Below, in pieces: positions 43,018 through 51,760 of a stretch of DNA of 64,000 bases. The position numbers were made by a program, and so were the translations under genes. The notes beneath the pieces are model-generated. The model searched no databases. It worked only from the letters and a program-made list of their open reading frames with translations, and was not told the DNA's origin. Each line of letters opens with the position of its first letter. Position 1 is the first letter of the stretch. This DNA comes from Nonomuraea purpurea. GTDB lineage: Bacteria > Actinomycetota > Actinomycetes > Streptosporangiales > Streptosporangiaceae. The DNA lies in NCBI RefSeq assembly GCF_042650645.1, contig NZ_JBHSBI010000002.1:62001-126000 (forward strand), given 5' to 3'.

Positions 43018-44683
43018 GTGGCTGAACCGACCGAGAAGAGCGAGCCGACCGGCAGGCAGCTTCGCGCGATCGAGGTGCCGTTCGTCGCGGACGGGCCCTC
43101 CGGGGTGGCGATTCGCGACCGCCTCAAGAACCTCACCCCCGCCGATGAGGAGGTTCTGCGCGTCGTGGGCGGGCATCTGGGCTCGCTGGCGTCCGGTGAT
43201 CTCAAGCGGCGTTGTGCGGACGGCTTCGCGCACTCTGCCGACAGGTGGGCGGTCCGCAAACGGGGGCCTGACCGGGCAGTCGTCCTCCCGCTGGGCCGGG
43301 TCGATCACCAAGGCCAGCCACGACCAGTGGGCGCTGGCCCGCCGCGGCCAACTCGCCCACATCCAGAACCTTGAGGCCGGGATACGCACCCTGCAACACC
43401 GCCTGTCCCTCCCCCTCGGAGCCAAGGGGAACAAGCGGGCCCCGGGCGGATACCGCAGTCGGCACGAATGGTTCGCCAAGTCCCGCCGTCTGGCGGCGCT
43501 GACCGACCGGCTGGAGCGGGAACGCGCCGACTTCCAGGCCGGTGTTGTGCACGTGGTGCGCGGCGGTAAACGACTGCTCAACACCCGCCACCACCTCGAC
43601 GAGGCGGGGCTCACCGAGCAGGAGTGGCGGGAGCGCTGGGAGGCGGAGCGGTGGTATCTGGCCGCTGACGGTGAGTCCGGCAAGCGGTACGGCAACGAGA
43701 CCATCTGCGTCACCCCCGACGGCGAGGTCAGCATCAAGCTCCCCGCACCATTCGCCTATCTGGCCAACGCCGGGCACGGCCGGTACGTCCTGGCGGCGCG
43801 TGTCGTCTTCGCCCACCGGGGAGAGGAGTGGCGTGACCGTGTGGCCGCAAACCGGGCGGTGGCCTACCGCATCCACCACGACGTGCGGCGCGGCCGCTGG
43901 TACCTGACCGCCTCATGGCAACACCCCACCGTCCAGGCGATCCCGCTGCAGACCGCGCTTGCTGACGGCGTGATCGGCGTGGACACCAACGCGGGCCATT
44001 TCGCCGCCTACCGCCTCGACCGGCAAGGCAATCCGGTCGGCGACCCGCACCGCTTCCGCTACGACCTGACTGGCACGTCCGCCCATCGGGATGCGCAGCT
44101 CCGGCACGCCATCACCCGCCTGCTGCACTGGGCCAAACGCTCCGGCGTGGCCGCGATCGCCATCGAAGACCTCGACTTCGCCGCCGAGAAGACCCGCGAA
44201 AAACACGGCCGCAGGAAACGGTTCCGGAAGCTGATCTCTGGCCTCCCCACCGGAAAGCTCAAAGCGCGGCTGGTGGCGATGGCTTCTGAGGTGGGCGTGT
44301 CCATCGTGGCCGTTGATCCGGCCTACACGTCCCAGTGGGGTGCCCAGCACTGGCAGCAGCCCATGGCCGCGTCCTGCCGCACCGTCACCCGGCACGACGC
44401 TGCGAGTATCGCCATCGCACGACGCGCCCTCGGACTCCCGATCCGGCGACGGACGGCACCGCCCCCCGACGACCGGAGCGATCGTCGCGGGCATCGGACC
44501 GCCCAGGCCGGACCAGGGGACCGGGGGCGTGAGGAAACCCGCCGCCCTGTCACGGAACGTGCACACGATGCGCGCCCCCGGACAGGGAACCCCCAAAGAA
44601 CGCGGGCGACCAGCGCATCCAAAACCGTTCGGGATGCGCGCAGTGCCAGGGACGTGGGTCCACGACTCACTCCTGAACACTGA
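43018..44683 (+). pseudogene. TnpB-related RuvC-like protein, frameshifted
   Basis: Two frames make one actinobacterial TnpB-related protein of about 555 residues. The N-terminal part starts at about GTG 43018 (LTPADEEVLRVVGGHLGSLA, then RWAVRKRG), and the larger part lies in the frame ending at 44683 (GLTGQSSSRWAGSITKASHD onward). The switch is at the GGGGG run 43262-43266; removing one G joins them. The RuvC-like residues are all present: Asp in IGVDTN (43982), Glu in AIEDLDF (44164) and Asp in TRHDAAS (44396). No four-Cys zinc ribbon is evident. The last 70 residues are low-complexity and basic. TnpB proteins are RNA-guided nucleases, but whether this accessory-type branch is active is unknown. 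The frameshift may be real, programmed, or a sequencing error. Confidence 0.65.
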
Positions 44684-44689
44684 TCAGGA
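44671..44689. repeat. Right-end hairpin of the insertion
   Basis: TCCTGA-ACACTGA-TCAGGA is an exact inverted repeat ending 1 bp before the right junction and overlapping the tnpB stop codon, as in IS605-type right ends. Confidence 0.6.
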
Positions 44690-44690
44690 A

Positions 44691-45140
44691 CGGTTCAACC
44701 TGCTTCCTGCGCGGGAGAACGTCGAGCTGCCGCTCCGCCTGGCGCGCCGCAGGGCGGAACCTGACTGGGTGGAGGAGCTGCTGGAGCGGACCGGGATCGC
44801 CGAGCACGCGCACCGGCGCCCGCACGAGCTGTCCGGCGGCCAGCAGCAGCGGGCGGCCATCTGCCGCGCCCTGGTGGCCAGGCCGGAGGTCGTCTTCGCC
44901 GACGAGCCCACGGGCAACCTCGACACCGCCTCGGGCCACGGCGTCCTGACCGTGCTGCGCTCGCTGGCCGACACGCTGGAGCAGACCGTCATCATGGTCA
45001 CCCACGATCCGGCCGCCGCGTCGTACGCCGATCGGGTGCTCTTCCTCAGCGACGGCGAGATCGTGGCCGCCGTCGACGCCCCCACGCCCGAGACGATCGC
45101 CGCTCACGGGTCGCCGGGGGTGACCAGGCCGGCCTCGTAG
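44691..45140 (+). pseudogene. ABC ATPase C-terminal fragment (3' part of the split gene)
   Basis: From RFNLLPARENVELPLRLARR the frame carries the ABC signature LSGGQQQRAAICRALVARP, Walker B VVFADEPTGNLD and the switch His in MVTHDPAA. It matches the end of a LolD/MacB-like ATPase. With the 5' fragment at 42320-42433 it shows the gene was cut by the insertion. The last residues (GSPGVTRPAS) are antisense to the response-regulator gene, so the original stop is lost too. A two-component system adjoins it, the common partner of such transporters. Confidence 0.78.
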
Positions 45141-45766
45141 GCGACGATCACGGCCTGGGCGCGGTCGCGGACGCCGAGCTTGGCGAACAGGTCGCTGACC
45201 CGGTTCTTGACCGTCGAGACCGCCAGGCCGACCTCGGCGGCGATCCGCTCGTTGGACAGGCCCCGCGCGATCAGCTCCAGCACCTGGCGCTCGCGCGGGG
45301 TCAGCTCGGACAGCGCCGCGGGGACCTCGACCGCGCGGGGCCTGGCCGGGCGCACGAACGTGCCGATCAGGCCGAGCAGCAGCCGGGGCGCCACCGTGGC
45401 CTCGCCCCTGTGCACGATCCTGATGCCCTCCATGAGCTCCTCCGGCGAGGCGTCCTTGGGCAGGAATCCCGACGCGCCCGCCCGCAGCGCCGCCACCACG
45501 TGCTCCTGCAGGTCGAACGTGCTCAACGCGAGCACCTTCGTCTCCGGCAGCTCGGCGACGATCCGCTCCGTGGCCGCCACTCCGTCCATGACCGGCAGGT
45601 GCAGGTCCATCAGCACCACGTCGGGGCGCAGGGCGTGGGCCTGGCGTACCGCCTCGGCCCCGTCGCCCGCCTCGCCCACTGCGGTCATGTCGGACCCGGT
45701 CTCCAGCAGCAGGCGCAGCCCCGCCCGGACGACCGCGTGGTCGTCCACCACCAGTACGTTGATCAC
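45104..45766 (-). CDS. NarL/LuxR-type response regulator
   Basis: A 220-residue regulator with the receiver Asp54 (LMDLHLP), acidic pocket DD at 8-9, and Lys in LPKDASPEE. The LuxR helix-turn-helix is LTPRERQVLELIARGLSNER at about 150-169. GTG 45766 overlaps the kinase stop (GTGA), and the open frame continuing to 46867 is the kinase gene read out of frame. It lies next to the disrupted ABC transporter, which it may once have controlled. Confidence 0.92.
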   Translation of the reverse strand: MINVLVVDDHAVVRAGLRLLLETGSDMTAVGEAGDGAEAVRQAHALRPDVVLMDLHLPVMDGVAATERIVAELPETKVLALSTFDLQEHVVAALRAGASGFLPKDASPEELMEGIRIVHRGEATVAPRLLLGLIGTFVRPARPRAVEVPAALSELTPRERQVLELIARGLSNERIAAEVGLAVSTVKNRVSDLFAKLGVRDRAQAVIVAYEAGLVTPGDP

Positions 45767-46848
45767 GTTCGCTCCATCAGGGGGATGCGGGCGCGTACCA
45801 CGAACCCGCCGGACGGCGCGGGCCCCGCCCGCAGCTCGCCGCCGCACAACGACACCCGCTCGGCCATCCCGGCCAGCCCCAGCCCCAGCCCGGCGCCGCC
45901 GGGACGCGCCCGTCCTTCGTCGGCGACCTCGACCTCCACGACGCCGGCCTCGTACGCCAGCCGCACGATGGAACGGGCCCCGGCCGCGTGCTTGCGCGTG
46001 TTGGTGAGCGCCTCCTGGACGACGCGGTAGATCGCGTGGTCCACGGTCGCCGGCAGGTCGACCGCCTCGCCCGTGACCTCCAGTTCGGCGTTGCCCGACT
46101 CCTCGACCAGGGCGGGCAGCCGGGCCACGCCGACGCCCGCGTGGTTGTCGATCGGCTCGCCGTCGGTGCGCAGCACGTTGAGCAGCACCCGCATCTCCGT
46201 CATCGCCTGCCGGGCCATGCTCTCGCCGGTGAGCAGGGTCTGCTGGGCGCGTTCCGGGTCGATGGGGATCGTCCTCCTGGCCACGCCCATGTAGAGGCCG
46301 GCCACGCTGACGTGGTGGGCGATCACGTCGTGCAGCTCGCGGGCGATGCGGCGGCGTTCCTCGCGGATCGCGCGCTCGGCCACCTGCTGCCGCGTGCGCC
46401 GGACCAGCTCGCCGCGCAGACGGACGATGTGCCCGGCCGCCACCGGCGCCGCCGGGAACAGCGCGACGGTCAGGGGCACCCAGAACTCCGGCCCCCATAT
46501 CGGCCAGGCGAGGTAGACACCGCCGGCCATGGCCGCCGCGGCCACGGCGGCGGAGACGGGCGCCGAGGTGTGGCGGCCCACGGCGTAGAGCGCGATGAGC
46601 ATGGCGCTGACCGGCGCGTCGTACAGGGGCGCCTGCGTGCCCGCGAGGTAGAGCAGGCCGACGAGCAGCGCCACGGCGACGGGGTGCTCGCGCCGCAGCA
46701 GCATGAGGCCGGAGGCGGCGAGCGCGATCAGCACGACCTCGACGTGGGGCGTCCTGTGGCTGAGCTCCGCCAGCAGCACCAGTAGGGCCACCGCGACGTC
46801 CCCCATGCGGGGATGGCCCACCCATCCCCGCATGATCGCGAAAGACAT
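45763..46848 (-). CDS. Sensor histidine kinase, HisKA_3 type
   Basis: A 361-residue kinase with about five membrane segments in residues 15-140 and His173 in RRIARELHDVIAHHV as the phosphorylation site. The ATPase shows VVQEALTNTRKHA and GLGLAGMAERV. ATG 46848 is chosen, because the longer frame to 46983 would read across the promoter and LexA-like box of the divergent gene at 46927. Signal unknown. It is co-translated with the response regulator at 45104-45766. Confidence 0.9.
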   Translation of the reverse strand: MSFAIMRGWVGHPRMGDVAVALLVLLAELSHRTPHVEVVLIALAASGLMLLRREHPVAVALLVGLLYLAGTQAPLYDAPVSAMLIALYAVGRHTSAPVSAAVAAAAMAGGVYLAWPIWGPEFWVPLTVALFPAAPVAAGHIVRLRGELVRRTRQQVAERAIREERRRIARELHDVIAHHVSVAGLYMGVARRTIPIDPERAQQTLLTGESMARQAMTEMRVLLNVLRTDGEPIDNHAGVGVARLPALVEESGNAELEVTGEAVDLPATVDHAIYRVVQEALTNTRKHAAGARSIVRLAYEAGVVEVEVADEGRARPGGAGLGLGLAGMAERVSLCGGELRAGPAPSGGFVVRARIPLMERT

Positions 46849-46876
46849 GTCTCTCAATGCACCACACAGGGGACCG

Positions 46877-46896
46877 TTGCGCAAATGTTCGCGCAA
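46877..46896. promoter_or_regulatory. Inverted repeat in the divergent promoter region
   Basis: TTGCGC-N8-GCGCAA is a perfect inverted repeat between the kinase start (46848) and the small gene (46927). It may be an operator for either gene. Confidence 0.45.
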
Positions 46897-46898
46897 TA

Positions 46899-46914
46899 TC
46901 GAACTTGTGTTCGT
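46899..46914. promoter_or_regulatory. LexA-like (SOS) box
   Basis: TCGAACTTGTGTTCGT contains GAAC-N4-GTTC in CGAAC-N4-GTTCG form, the actinobacterial LexA-box pattern. It directly abuts the TATAAT -10 element. A GAAC-N4-GTTC core is expected about once per 64 kb by chance, so position is the main support. Confidence 0.5.
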
Positions 46915-46926
46915 ATAATGGTAGGC
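46914..46926 (+). promoter_or_regulatory. Consensus -10 promoter of a leaderless gene
   Basis: TATAAT at 46914-46919 is a perfect -10 element. The ATG at 46927 starts 7 bp after it and there is no Shine-Dalgarno sequence, so transcription probably starts at the ATG. No clear -35 is seen. Confidence 0.6.
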
Positions 46927-47163
46927 ATGGATCTCAACACGCGCGAACTTCCCGAGCTCTGGCGGCCGCCCATCGTGGAGCACGCCGCCGGCGAGAACCG
47001 CTATCTCCTGGCCTGGGGCGACGACACCGACGGGGTTCGGTGGGGATTCCTGCTCTGGCCGCCCCAGGCGCGCGGCGAGACGCGGTGGGTGCGCTGGGAG
47101 GAGATTCGCCCGGTGGCGGGCGAGGACTACAGCGCGGTGCCCGTCGCCGACCCGCTGATGTGA
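46927..47163 (+). CDS. Small unknown protein under a LexA-like box
   Basis: A 78-residue protein without a family I recognise. It starts MDLNTRELPELWRPPIVEH, is rich in Trp (five to six), Pro, Glu and Asp, and has an even charge distribution and no membrane segment. It looks like a small beta-rich domain (NRYLLAWGDDTDGVRWGFLLW is the central region). ATG 46927 is set by the perfect TATAAT 7 bp upstream. The LexA-like box would tie it to the DNA-damage response (hypothesis). It stands alone, 64 bp before a TetR gene in the same direction. Confidence 0.6.
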   Translation: MDLNTRELPELWRPPIVEHAAGENRYLLAWGDDTDGVRWGFLLWPPQARGETRWVRWEEIRPVAGEDYSAVPVADPLM

Positions 47164-47227
47164 TCTTTTGAAATGTTGCGTAGTCAGAAAAATTGCGGGA
47201 TCAGAAAGTTCTGGCTAGCCTGAAGGC

Positions 47228-47842
47228 ATGAGCGGGCTGAGAGAGCGCAAGAAACTGGCCACGCGCGAGGCGCTGATGACGGCCGCGCTCCGGCTGGCCC
47301 TGGAGCGTGGGTTGGAGAACGTGCGGGTCGAGGACATCGCCGCCGAGGTCGGCGTCTCGCCCCGGACGTTCAACAACTACTTCTCCAGCAAGTACGAGGC
47401 GATCGCCGCCCGCCACACCGACCGCACCAGGATCGCCGTGGCGGCGCTGCGCGCGCGTCCCGAGGGCGAGCCCTTGTGGGAGGCGCTGACGGAGGCGATG
47501 GCCGCGCCGTGGGAGCAGCACGGCGGGACGGGCGTCGCCCCGAGCCCCGAACTGCTGGCGAGCATCACGATGCTGACCGAGGAGCCCGCGCTGCGCGCCG
47601 AGTCGCTGAAGGTGGCCTTCGCCGCCGACGGAGAGCTGGCCGAGGCCATCGCGGCGCGCACCGGCACCGACGCCGCCCGCGACCTCTACCCCTACCTGGT
47701 CGCCGTCACCGTGACCGCCGCCGTGCAGGCCGCCGTCGGCCACTGGCTGCGTTCCGACCCGCCCGTCCCGCTGGCGCCGCTGGTGCGCGACGCGCTGCGC
47801 GCCCTGGCCGAGGGACTGCCCGCCCCTTCCACAGACGCTTGA
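47228..47842 (+). CDS. TetR-family transcriptional regulator
   Basis: A 204-residue TetR regulator. The helix-turn-helix is at about 12-58 (LATREALMTAALRLALERGL, then VEDIAAEVGVSPRTFNNYF). The C-terminal half is helical and similar to the MftR/Tet_C_17 group (DLYPYLVAVTVTAAVQAAVGHW). No operator is obvious upstream, and target genes are not adjacent in the same orientation. Its ligand is unknown. Confidence 0.87.
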   Translation: MSGLRERKKLATREALMTAALRLALERGLENVRVEDIAAEVGVSPRTFNNYFSSKYEAIAARHTDRTRIAVAALRARPEGEPLWEALTEAMAAPWEQHGGTGVAPSPELLASITMLTEEPALRAESLKVAFAADGELAEAIAARTGTDAARDLYPYLVAVTVTAAVQAAVGHWLRSDPPVPLAPLVRDALRALAEGLPAPSTDA

Positions 47843-47881
47843 TGCGGCGCTGGAGACGTGGTTCGGCGAGTGCCTGGACGG

Positions 47882-48712
47882 TCAGGCGGGTACGCGGCCC
47901 ACTCCGGCCAGGATGCCGGACTTGACGAAGTCGTAGGAGCCGTCGGGGGAGGCGTCGGCCGTCCAGTCGGCGACCCGGACGATGCCGGGGCCCAGCAGGT
48001 CGAGGCCGGCGAAGTAGGGGGCGATGTCGTCGTAGCCGCGCGCGGCGATGCCGCCGGAGGCGGTGCCCGAATAGACCTTGTTGCTGGCCTTGGCGGCGGC
48101 GCCGTCACTGGCGTTGCCCTCGTACAGGTGCGACAGCACCAGATGGCCGCCGGTCCCGAGCCGGGCGCGGACGCGGGCCGCGATGCGGTCGGCCTCGGCG
48201 TTGTCGGGGATGAAGTGCAGCACCGCCACCAGCAGGATCGCGAACGGCTGGGTGAGGTCGAGGTGGCCGGTGACGCGCGGGTCGTCGAGGATGGCGTCGA
48301 CGTCCTTGAGGTCGCCCTCCACCGCGAGGACGTCGGGGTCCCTGGCCAGCAGCGCCCTGGCGTGGGTGAGCACGATCGGGTCGTTGTCCACGTAGACGAT
48401 GCGGGAGCCGGGGGCCTGCCGCTGGGCGACCTGGTGGACGTTGTCCTGGGTGGGCAGCCCGGCGCCGATGTCGATGAACTGGCGCACGCCCGCCTCGGCG
48501 AGCATGCGTACGGCCCGGCCGAGGAAGCCGCGGTTGGCCAGGGCGATCTGCCGGGCGTCGTTGCCCATCGCCCGGCCGATCTCGATCATCTTCTCGGCGG
48601 CCTCGCGGTCGGAGGCGAAGTTGTCGCGGCCGCCGAGGTAGTAGTCGTACATGCGGGCGACGCTGGGCACGTCCGGGTTGATGCCGGCCGGTACGCGGTC
48701 AGCCTCTGCCAT
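47882..48712 (-). CDS. DUF574/SAM-dependent methyltransferase (Methyltransf_19)
   Basis: A 276-residue actinobacterial SAM methyltransferase. The start PSVARMYDYYLGGRDNFASDR is the DUF574 signature, the SAM site is FIDIGAGLPTQDNVHQVAQ near 84, the acidic loop VYVDNDPIV near 107, and a late FxGLDLLGPGIVRV. Actinobacterial genomes carry many copies, and their substrates are largely unknown. Single gene, convergent with the TetR gene. Confidence 0.9.
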   Translation of the reverse strand: MAEADRVPAGINPDVPSVARMYDYYLGGRDNFASDREAAEKMIEIGRAMGNDARQIALANRGFLGRAVRMLAEAGVRQFIDIGAGLPTQDNVHQVAQRQAPGSRIVYVDNDPIVLTHARALLARDPDVLAVEGDLKDVDAILDDPRVTGHLDLTQPFAILLVAVLHFIPDNAEADRIAARVRARLGTGGHLVLSHLYEGNASDGAAAKASNKVYSGTASGGIAARGYDDIAPYFAGLDLLGPGIVRVADWTADASPDGSYDFVKSGILAGVGRVPA

Positions 48713-48775
48713 GTGACGACCTTTCTCTATGGAGATCTTGGCGCAGATTCTAGGGGCAAATCAGGGCAAATGCGT

Positions 48776-49726
48776 TCAGGTTCGGCGGAAGGTGTGCCGG
48801 TATGCCAGGGGCGCGACCCCGACGGCCGCGTGCAGGTGCTGCCGCAGCGAAACCGTCGTGCCGAACCCCGACCGCCTGGCCACCTCCTCCACGCCGAGAT
48901 CCGTCGTCTCCAGCAGGTGCCTGGCGTGCTGCACCCGTTGCGCGTTGAGCCATCGGGCCGGGCTGAGGCCGGTCTCCTCGCGAAAGCGCCTGGTGAACGT
49001 GCGCACGCTCATCCTGGCGTGCTCGGCCAGCGCGCTCAGGTCGAGGGGGGCGTCGAGGCCGGCGAGCATCCACTCGCGGGTGGCCGCCGTGCCGCCGCCG
49101 TTCGGGTACGGGAGCGGCCGGTCGATGTACTGCGCCTGGCCGCCGTCCCGCCACGGCGGCATCACGCAGCGGCGGGCGGCGCGGTTGGCCACCTCGCTGC
49201 CGTGGTCGCGCCTGATCACGTGCAGGCACAGGTCCAGCCCCGCAGCCACCCCGGCCGAGGTCAGCACGTCACCGTCGTCCAGGAACAGCACGTCGGGATC
49301 CAGCTTGACCTGCGGGAACAGCCTGGCGAAGCGCGCCGCCTCACGCCAGTGGGTGGTGGCGGGACGGCCGTCGAGCAGGCCCGCCGCCGCCAGCACGAAC
49401 GCCCCCGTGCAGATCGACATCGTCCGCGGCCGGCCGTGCAGCGCCTGCCGCAGCGTGTCCGAGATCGTGCCGTCCTTCATGACCCGGCCGCCGTGGATGC
49501 CGGGCACCAGGACGGTGTCGGCCGTGTCGAGCACGTCGAGGTCGTGGTCGGGCAGGACGCTGTAGCCCGCCGTGCAGCGGACGGGCGCGCGGCCTTCTGA
49601 GCAGGTCACGACCTCGTACAGCTTCTCGCCCTCCGGCGTCTCCGCCGTCCAGAACACCTGGCCGGGCACACCGAGGTCGAGCGGGGCGAAGTGGTTGAGC
49701 ACCACGACGGCGATGCGGTGGGCCAT
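48776..49726 (-). CDS. GlxA-type AraC-family regulator (DJ-1/PfpI + HTH_18)
   Basis: A 316-residue regulator. Residues 1-170 are a DJ-1/PfpI-like domain (VVLNHFAPLDLGVPGQVF, SICTGAFVLAAAGLLDGRPAT near 98). The C-terminal AraC DNA-binding domain spans about 215-310 (LSALAEHARMSVRTFTRRF, then RSGFGTTVSLRQHL). The DJ-1 part usually senses or binds small metabolites. It is adjacent to a divergent MFS transporter at 49798, 70 bp apart, which it probably regulates. Confidence 0.9.
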   Translation of the reverse strand: MAHRIAVVVLNHFAPLDLGVPGQVFWTAETPEGEKLYEVVTCSEGRAPVRCTAGYSVLPDHDLDVLDTADTVLVPGIHGGRVMKDGTISDTLRQALHGRPRTMSICTGAFVLAAAGLLDGRPATTHWREAARFARLFPQVKLDPDVLFLDDGDVLTSAGVAAGLDLCLHVIRRDHGSEVANRAARRCVMPPWRDGGQAQYIDRPLPYPNGGGTAATREWMLAGLDAPLDLSALAEHARMSVRTFTRRFREETGLSPARWLNAQRVQHARHLLETTDLGVEEVARRSGFGTTVSLRQHLHAAVGVAPLAYRHTFRRT

Positions 49727-49797
49727 GGCCCGATTCTTTCACATATTGGCTATCCGGCCACTCGTGCCCATCCAACGCGATAAATCAGGATTGGCGC

Positions 49798-51084
49798 ATG
49801 ACTGTAAGCACCCCCCGCGTGCACCGGGCCTGGTTCGTGGCGGGCGTCGCCTTCGTGGCGATCCTCGGCGCCGCCGGATTCCGCGCCACCCCCGGCGTCC
49901 TGATCATCCCGCTCCAGCGGGAGTTCGGCTGGTCGGCCGGGACGATCTCGCTGGCCGTGTCGGTCAACCTGGTGCTCTACGGTTTGACCGCCCCCTTCGC
50001 CGCCGCGCTGATGGACCGCTTCGGCATGCGCCGCGTCGTCGCCCTCGCCCTGCTGCTGATCGCCCTGGGCAGCGGGCTGACCATGCTGATGACGGCGAGC
50101 TGGCAGCTCCTGCTCTGCTGGGGCGTGCTCGTGGGGCTCGGGACGGGGTCGATGGCGCTGGTGTTCGCCGCGACGGTGGTGGATCGCTGGTTCGTCCGCC
50201 ACAGGGGCCTGGTCACCGGCGTGCTCACCGCGGGCGGCGCCACCGGGCAACTCGTCTTCCTGCCCGTGCTGGCCCAGCTCGCCGAGGGGCCCGGATGGCG
50301 CTTCGCCTCGCTGACCGTCGCCGCCGGGGCGCTGGCCGTGGTGCCGTTCGTGTGGTGGCTGCTGCGCGACCGTCCCGAGGACGTGGGCACGACGGCGCTC
50401 GGCGCCGAGCCGGGCGCGGTCAGGACCAAGCCGTCCACGGTCAACGCGGCCGTCAGAGCGCTCACCGTGCTCGCCTCGGCAGCGAGGACGCGGCCGTTCT
50501 GGCTGCTCGCGGGCGGCTTCGCGATCTGCGGCGCGAGCACGAACGGGCTGGTCGGCACCCACTTCATCCCCGCGGCGCACGACCACGGCATGGCCGAGCC
50601 CGTCGCGGCCGGGCTGCTGGCGGTCATCGGGATCTTCGACATCGCCGGCACGATCGCCTCCGGCTGGCTCAGCGACAAGATCGACCCCAAGGTGCTGCTC
50701 GGCGTCTACTACGCCCTGCGCGGGCTCTCGCTGATGGTGCTGCCGAGCCTGTTCGCGGCCACGACCGAGCCCAGCATGCTGATCTTCATCGTCTTCTACG
50801 GCCTGGACTGGGTGGCGACCGTGCCGCCCACCGTCGCGCTGTGCCGGCGGATCTACGGGGCCGACGGCGCCGTGGTGTTCGGCTGGGTGTTCGGCTCCCA
50901 CCAGGTCGGGGCCGCGATCGCCGCCGTCGGCGCCGGCATCACCCGCGACCAGCTGGGCGCCTACGACCTCGCCTGGTACGGGGCCGGCGCCCTCTGCCTC
51001 ATCGCCGCCGCCATGTCCCTGGCCATCAGGCATGCTAAGAAGGACGAACCTGCCGCCACCCTCCACAGCAGGGCGGCAGGCTGA
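49798..51084 (+). CDS. MFS transporter
   Basis: A 428-residue major facilitator with 12 predicted membrane segments. The loop between segments 2 and 3 reads ALMDRFGMRRVVAL (MFS motif A), and the central loop (about 200-225, DRPEDVGTTALGAEPG) is hydrophilic. It resembles the monocarboxylate/oxalate-formate group (for example GATSVALV-like VFAATVVDRWFVRHRGLVTG). It diverges from the GlxA-type regulator. The substrate is unknown. Confidence 0.87.
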   Translation: MTVSTPRVHRAWFVAGVAFVAILGAAGFRATPGVLIIPLQREFGWSAGTISLAVSVNLVLYGLTAPFAAALMDRFGMRRVVALALLLIALGSGLTMLMTASWQLLLCWGVLVGLGTGSMALVFAATVVDRWFVRHRGLVTGVLTAGGATGQLVFLPVLAQLAEGPGWRFASLTVAAGALAVVPFVWWLLRDRPEDVGTTALGAEPGAVRTKPSTVNAAVRALTVLASAARTRPFWLLAGGFAICGASTNGLVGTHFIPAAHDHGMAEPVAAGLLAVIGIFDIAGTIASGWLSDKIDPKVLLGVYYALRGLSLMVLPSLFAATTEPSMLIFIVFYGLDWVATVPPTVALCRRIYGADGAVVFGWVFGSHQVGAAIAAVGAGITRDQLGAYDLAWYGAGALCLIAAAMSLAIRHAKKDEPAATLHSRAAG

Positions 51085-51100
51085 CTGTTTGCTGAGGCCG

Positions 51101-51760
51101 ATGAATTCCGAGCTTTTCGTTCTGCCCCTGGTCGTCAGGATCGAGCGGGCCGCGCCGCCCGAGCGTACCGACGCGCTGGAAGCGGCCGCGACGGCCGTGC
51201 TGAGCCTGCTGGACGACCCGGGGGAGTGGGCCGCCGAGCTGCACGCCTGGCAGTCCACCGGCAAGATCCGCAAGGTCGTGCGCCGGGCCAGGGGCGCCGA
51301 GTGGCGCAGGGCGGCCGCACTGCCAGGGCGCACGATCGAGCACCGCACGGCCGAGGTACGCGTGCATCCGCCCGTGCCGCTCGACGACTGGCCGCGCGAC
51401 CTTGCCCGGCTCCAGGTGGGCGGCACCGAGCTGAACGACACCGCCGAGCCGCCGCCCGCCGGGCCGCCGGTCCTGTGGGCCAACCCCGAGCTGACCATGT
51501 CGGCGGGCAAGGCCATGGCCCAGGCCGGGCACGCCGCCCAGCTCGCCTGGTGGGCCAGCGAGGCGGCCGAGCGGGCGGCCTGGCGCGAGCGCGGCCTGGC
51601 GGTGTCCGTGCGCACGGCCGCCTCCCGGGACGACTTCGCCGCCATGGTCGCCGCCGGGCTGCCCGTCGTGCGGGACGCCGGGTTCACCGAGATCGAGCCA
51701 GGTTCGTGCACGTTCGTCGCGGACGCGCCCTGGCTCGCCGGCCGGGTCGCTAGATCGTGA
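51101..51760 (+). CDS. PTH2-family peptidyl-tRNA hydrolase domain protein
   Basis: A 219-residue protein. The C-terminal 100 residues carry the PTH2 pattern: AGKAMAQAGHAAQLAWW and PVVRDAGFTEIEPGSCTF. The N-terminal 100 residues are a family-specific extension found in actinobacteria. PTH2 enzymes release peptides from tRNA. ATG 51101 follows GAGG; the longer frame to 51032 overlaps the MFS gene. The gene converges on the DUF3616 gene, with an 11-bp overlap at the ends. Confidence 0.8.
   Translation: MNSELFVLPLVVRIERAAPPERTDALEAAATAVLSLLDDPGEWAAELHAWQSTGKIRKVVRRARGAEWRRAAALPGRTIEHRTAEVRVHPPVPLDDWPRDLARLQVGGTELNDTAEPPPAGPPVLWANPELTMSAGKAMAQAGHAAQLAWWASEAAERAAWRERGLAVSVRTAASRDDFAAMVAAGLPVVRDAGFTEIEPGSCTFVADAPWLAGRVARS

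Larger units (their letters stand above)
42434..44690 (+). mobile_element. TnpB-bearing IS200/IS605-type insertion, about 2.26 kb
   Basis: Removing 42434-44690 joins VVFQ (from 42433) to RFNLLPARENVEL (from 44691) in frame, restoring an ABC ATPase Q-loop and fixing the ends within a few bases. There is no target duplication, as expected of this family. Small palindromes lie at both ends: GCAGTTAACTGC (42436-42447) and TCCTGA...TCAGGA (44671-44689), like the subterminal hairpins of IS605-type elements. A TnpB-related gene fills 43018-44683 and no TnpA is present, so mobility would need help in trans. The AT-rich section 42655-42700 contains another hairpin. Confidence 0.75.

Noticed and set aside
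49750..51711. A 653-residue reverse-strand frame under the MFS and PTH2 genes
   Set aside because: Antisense shadow with low-complexity composition; the forward genes have clear families.
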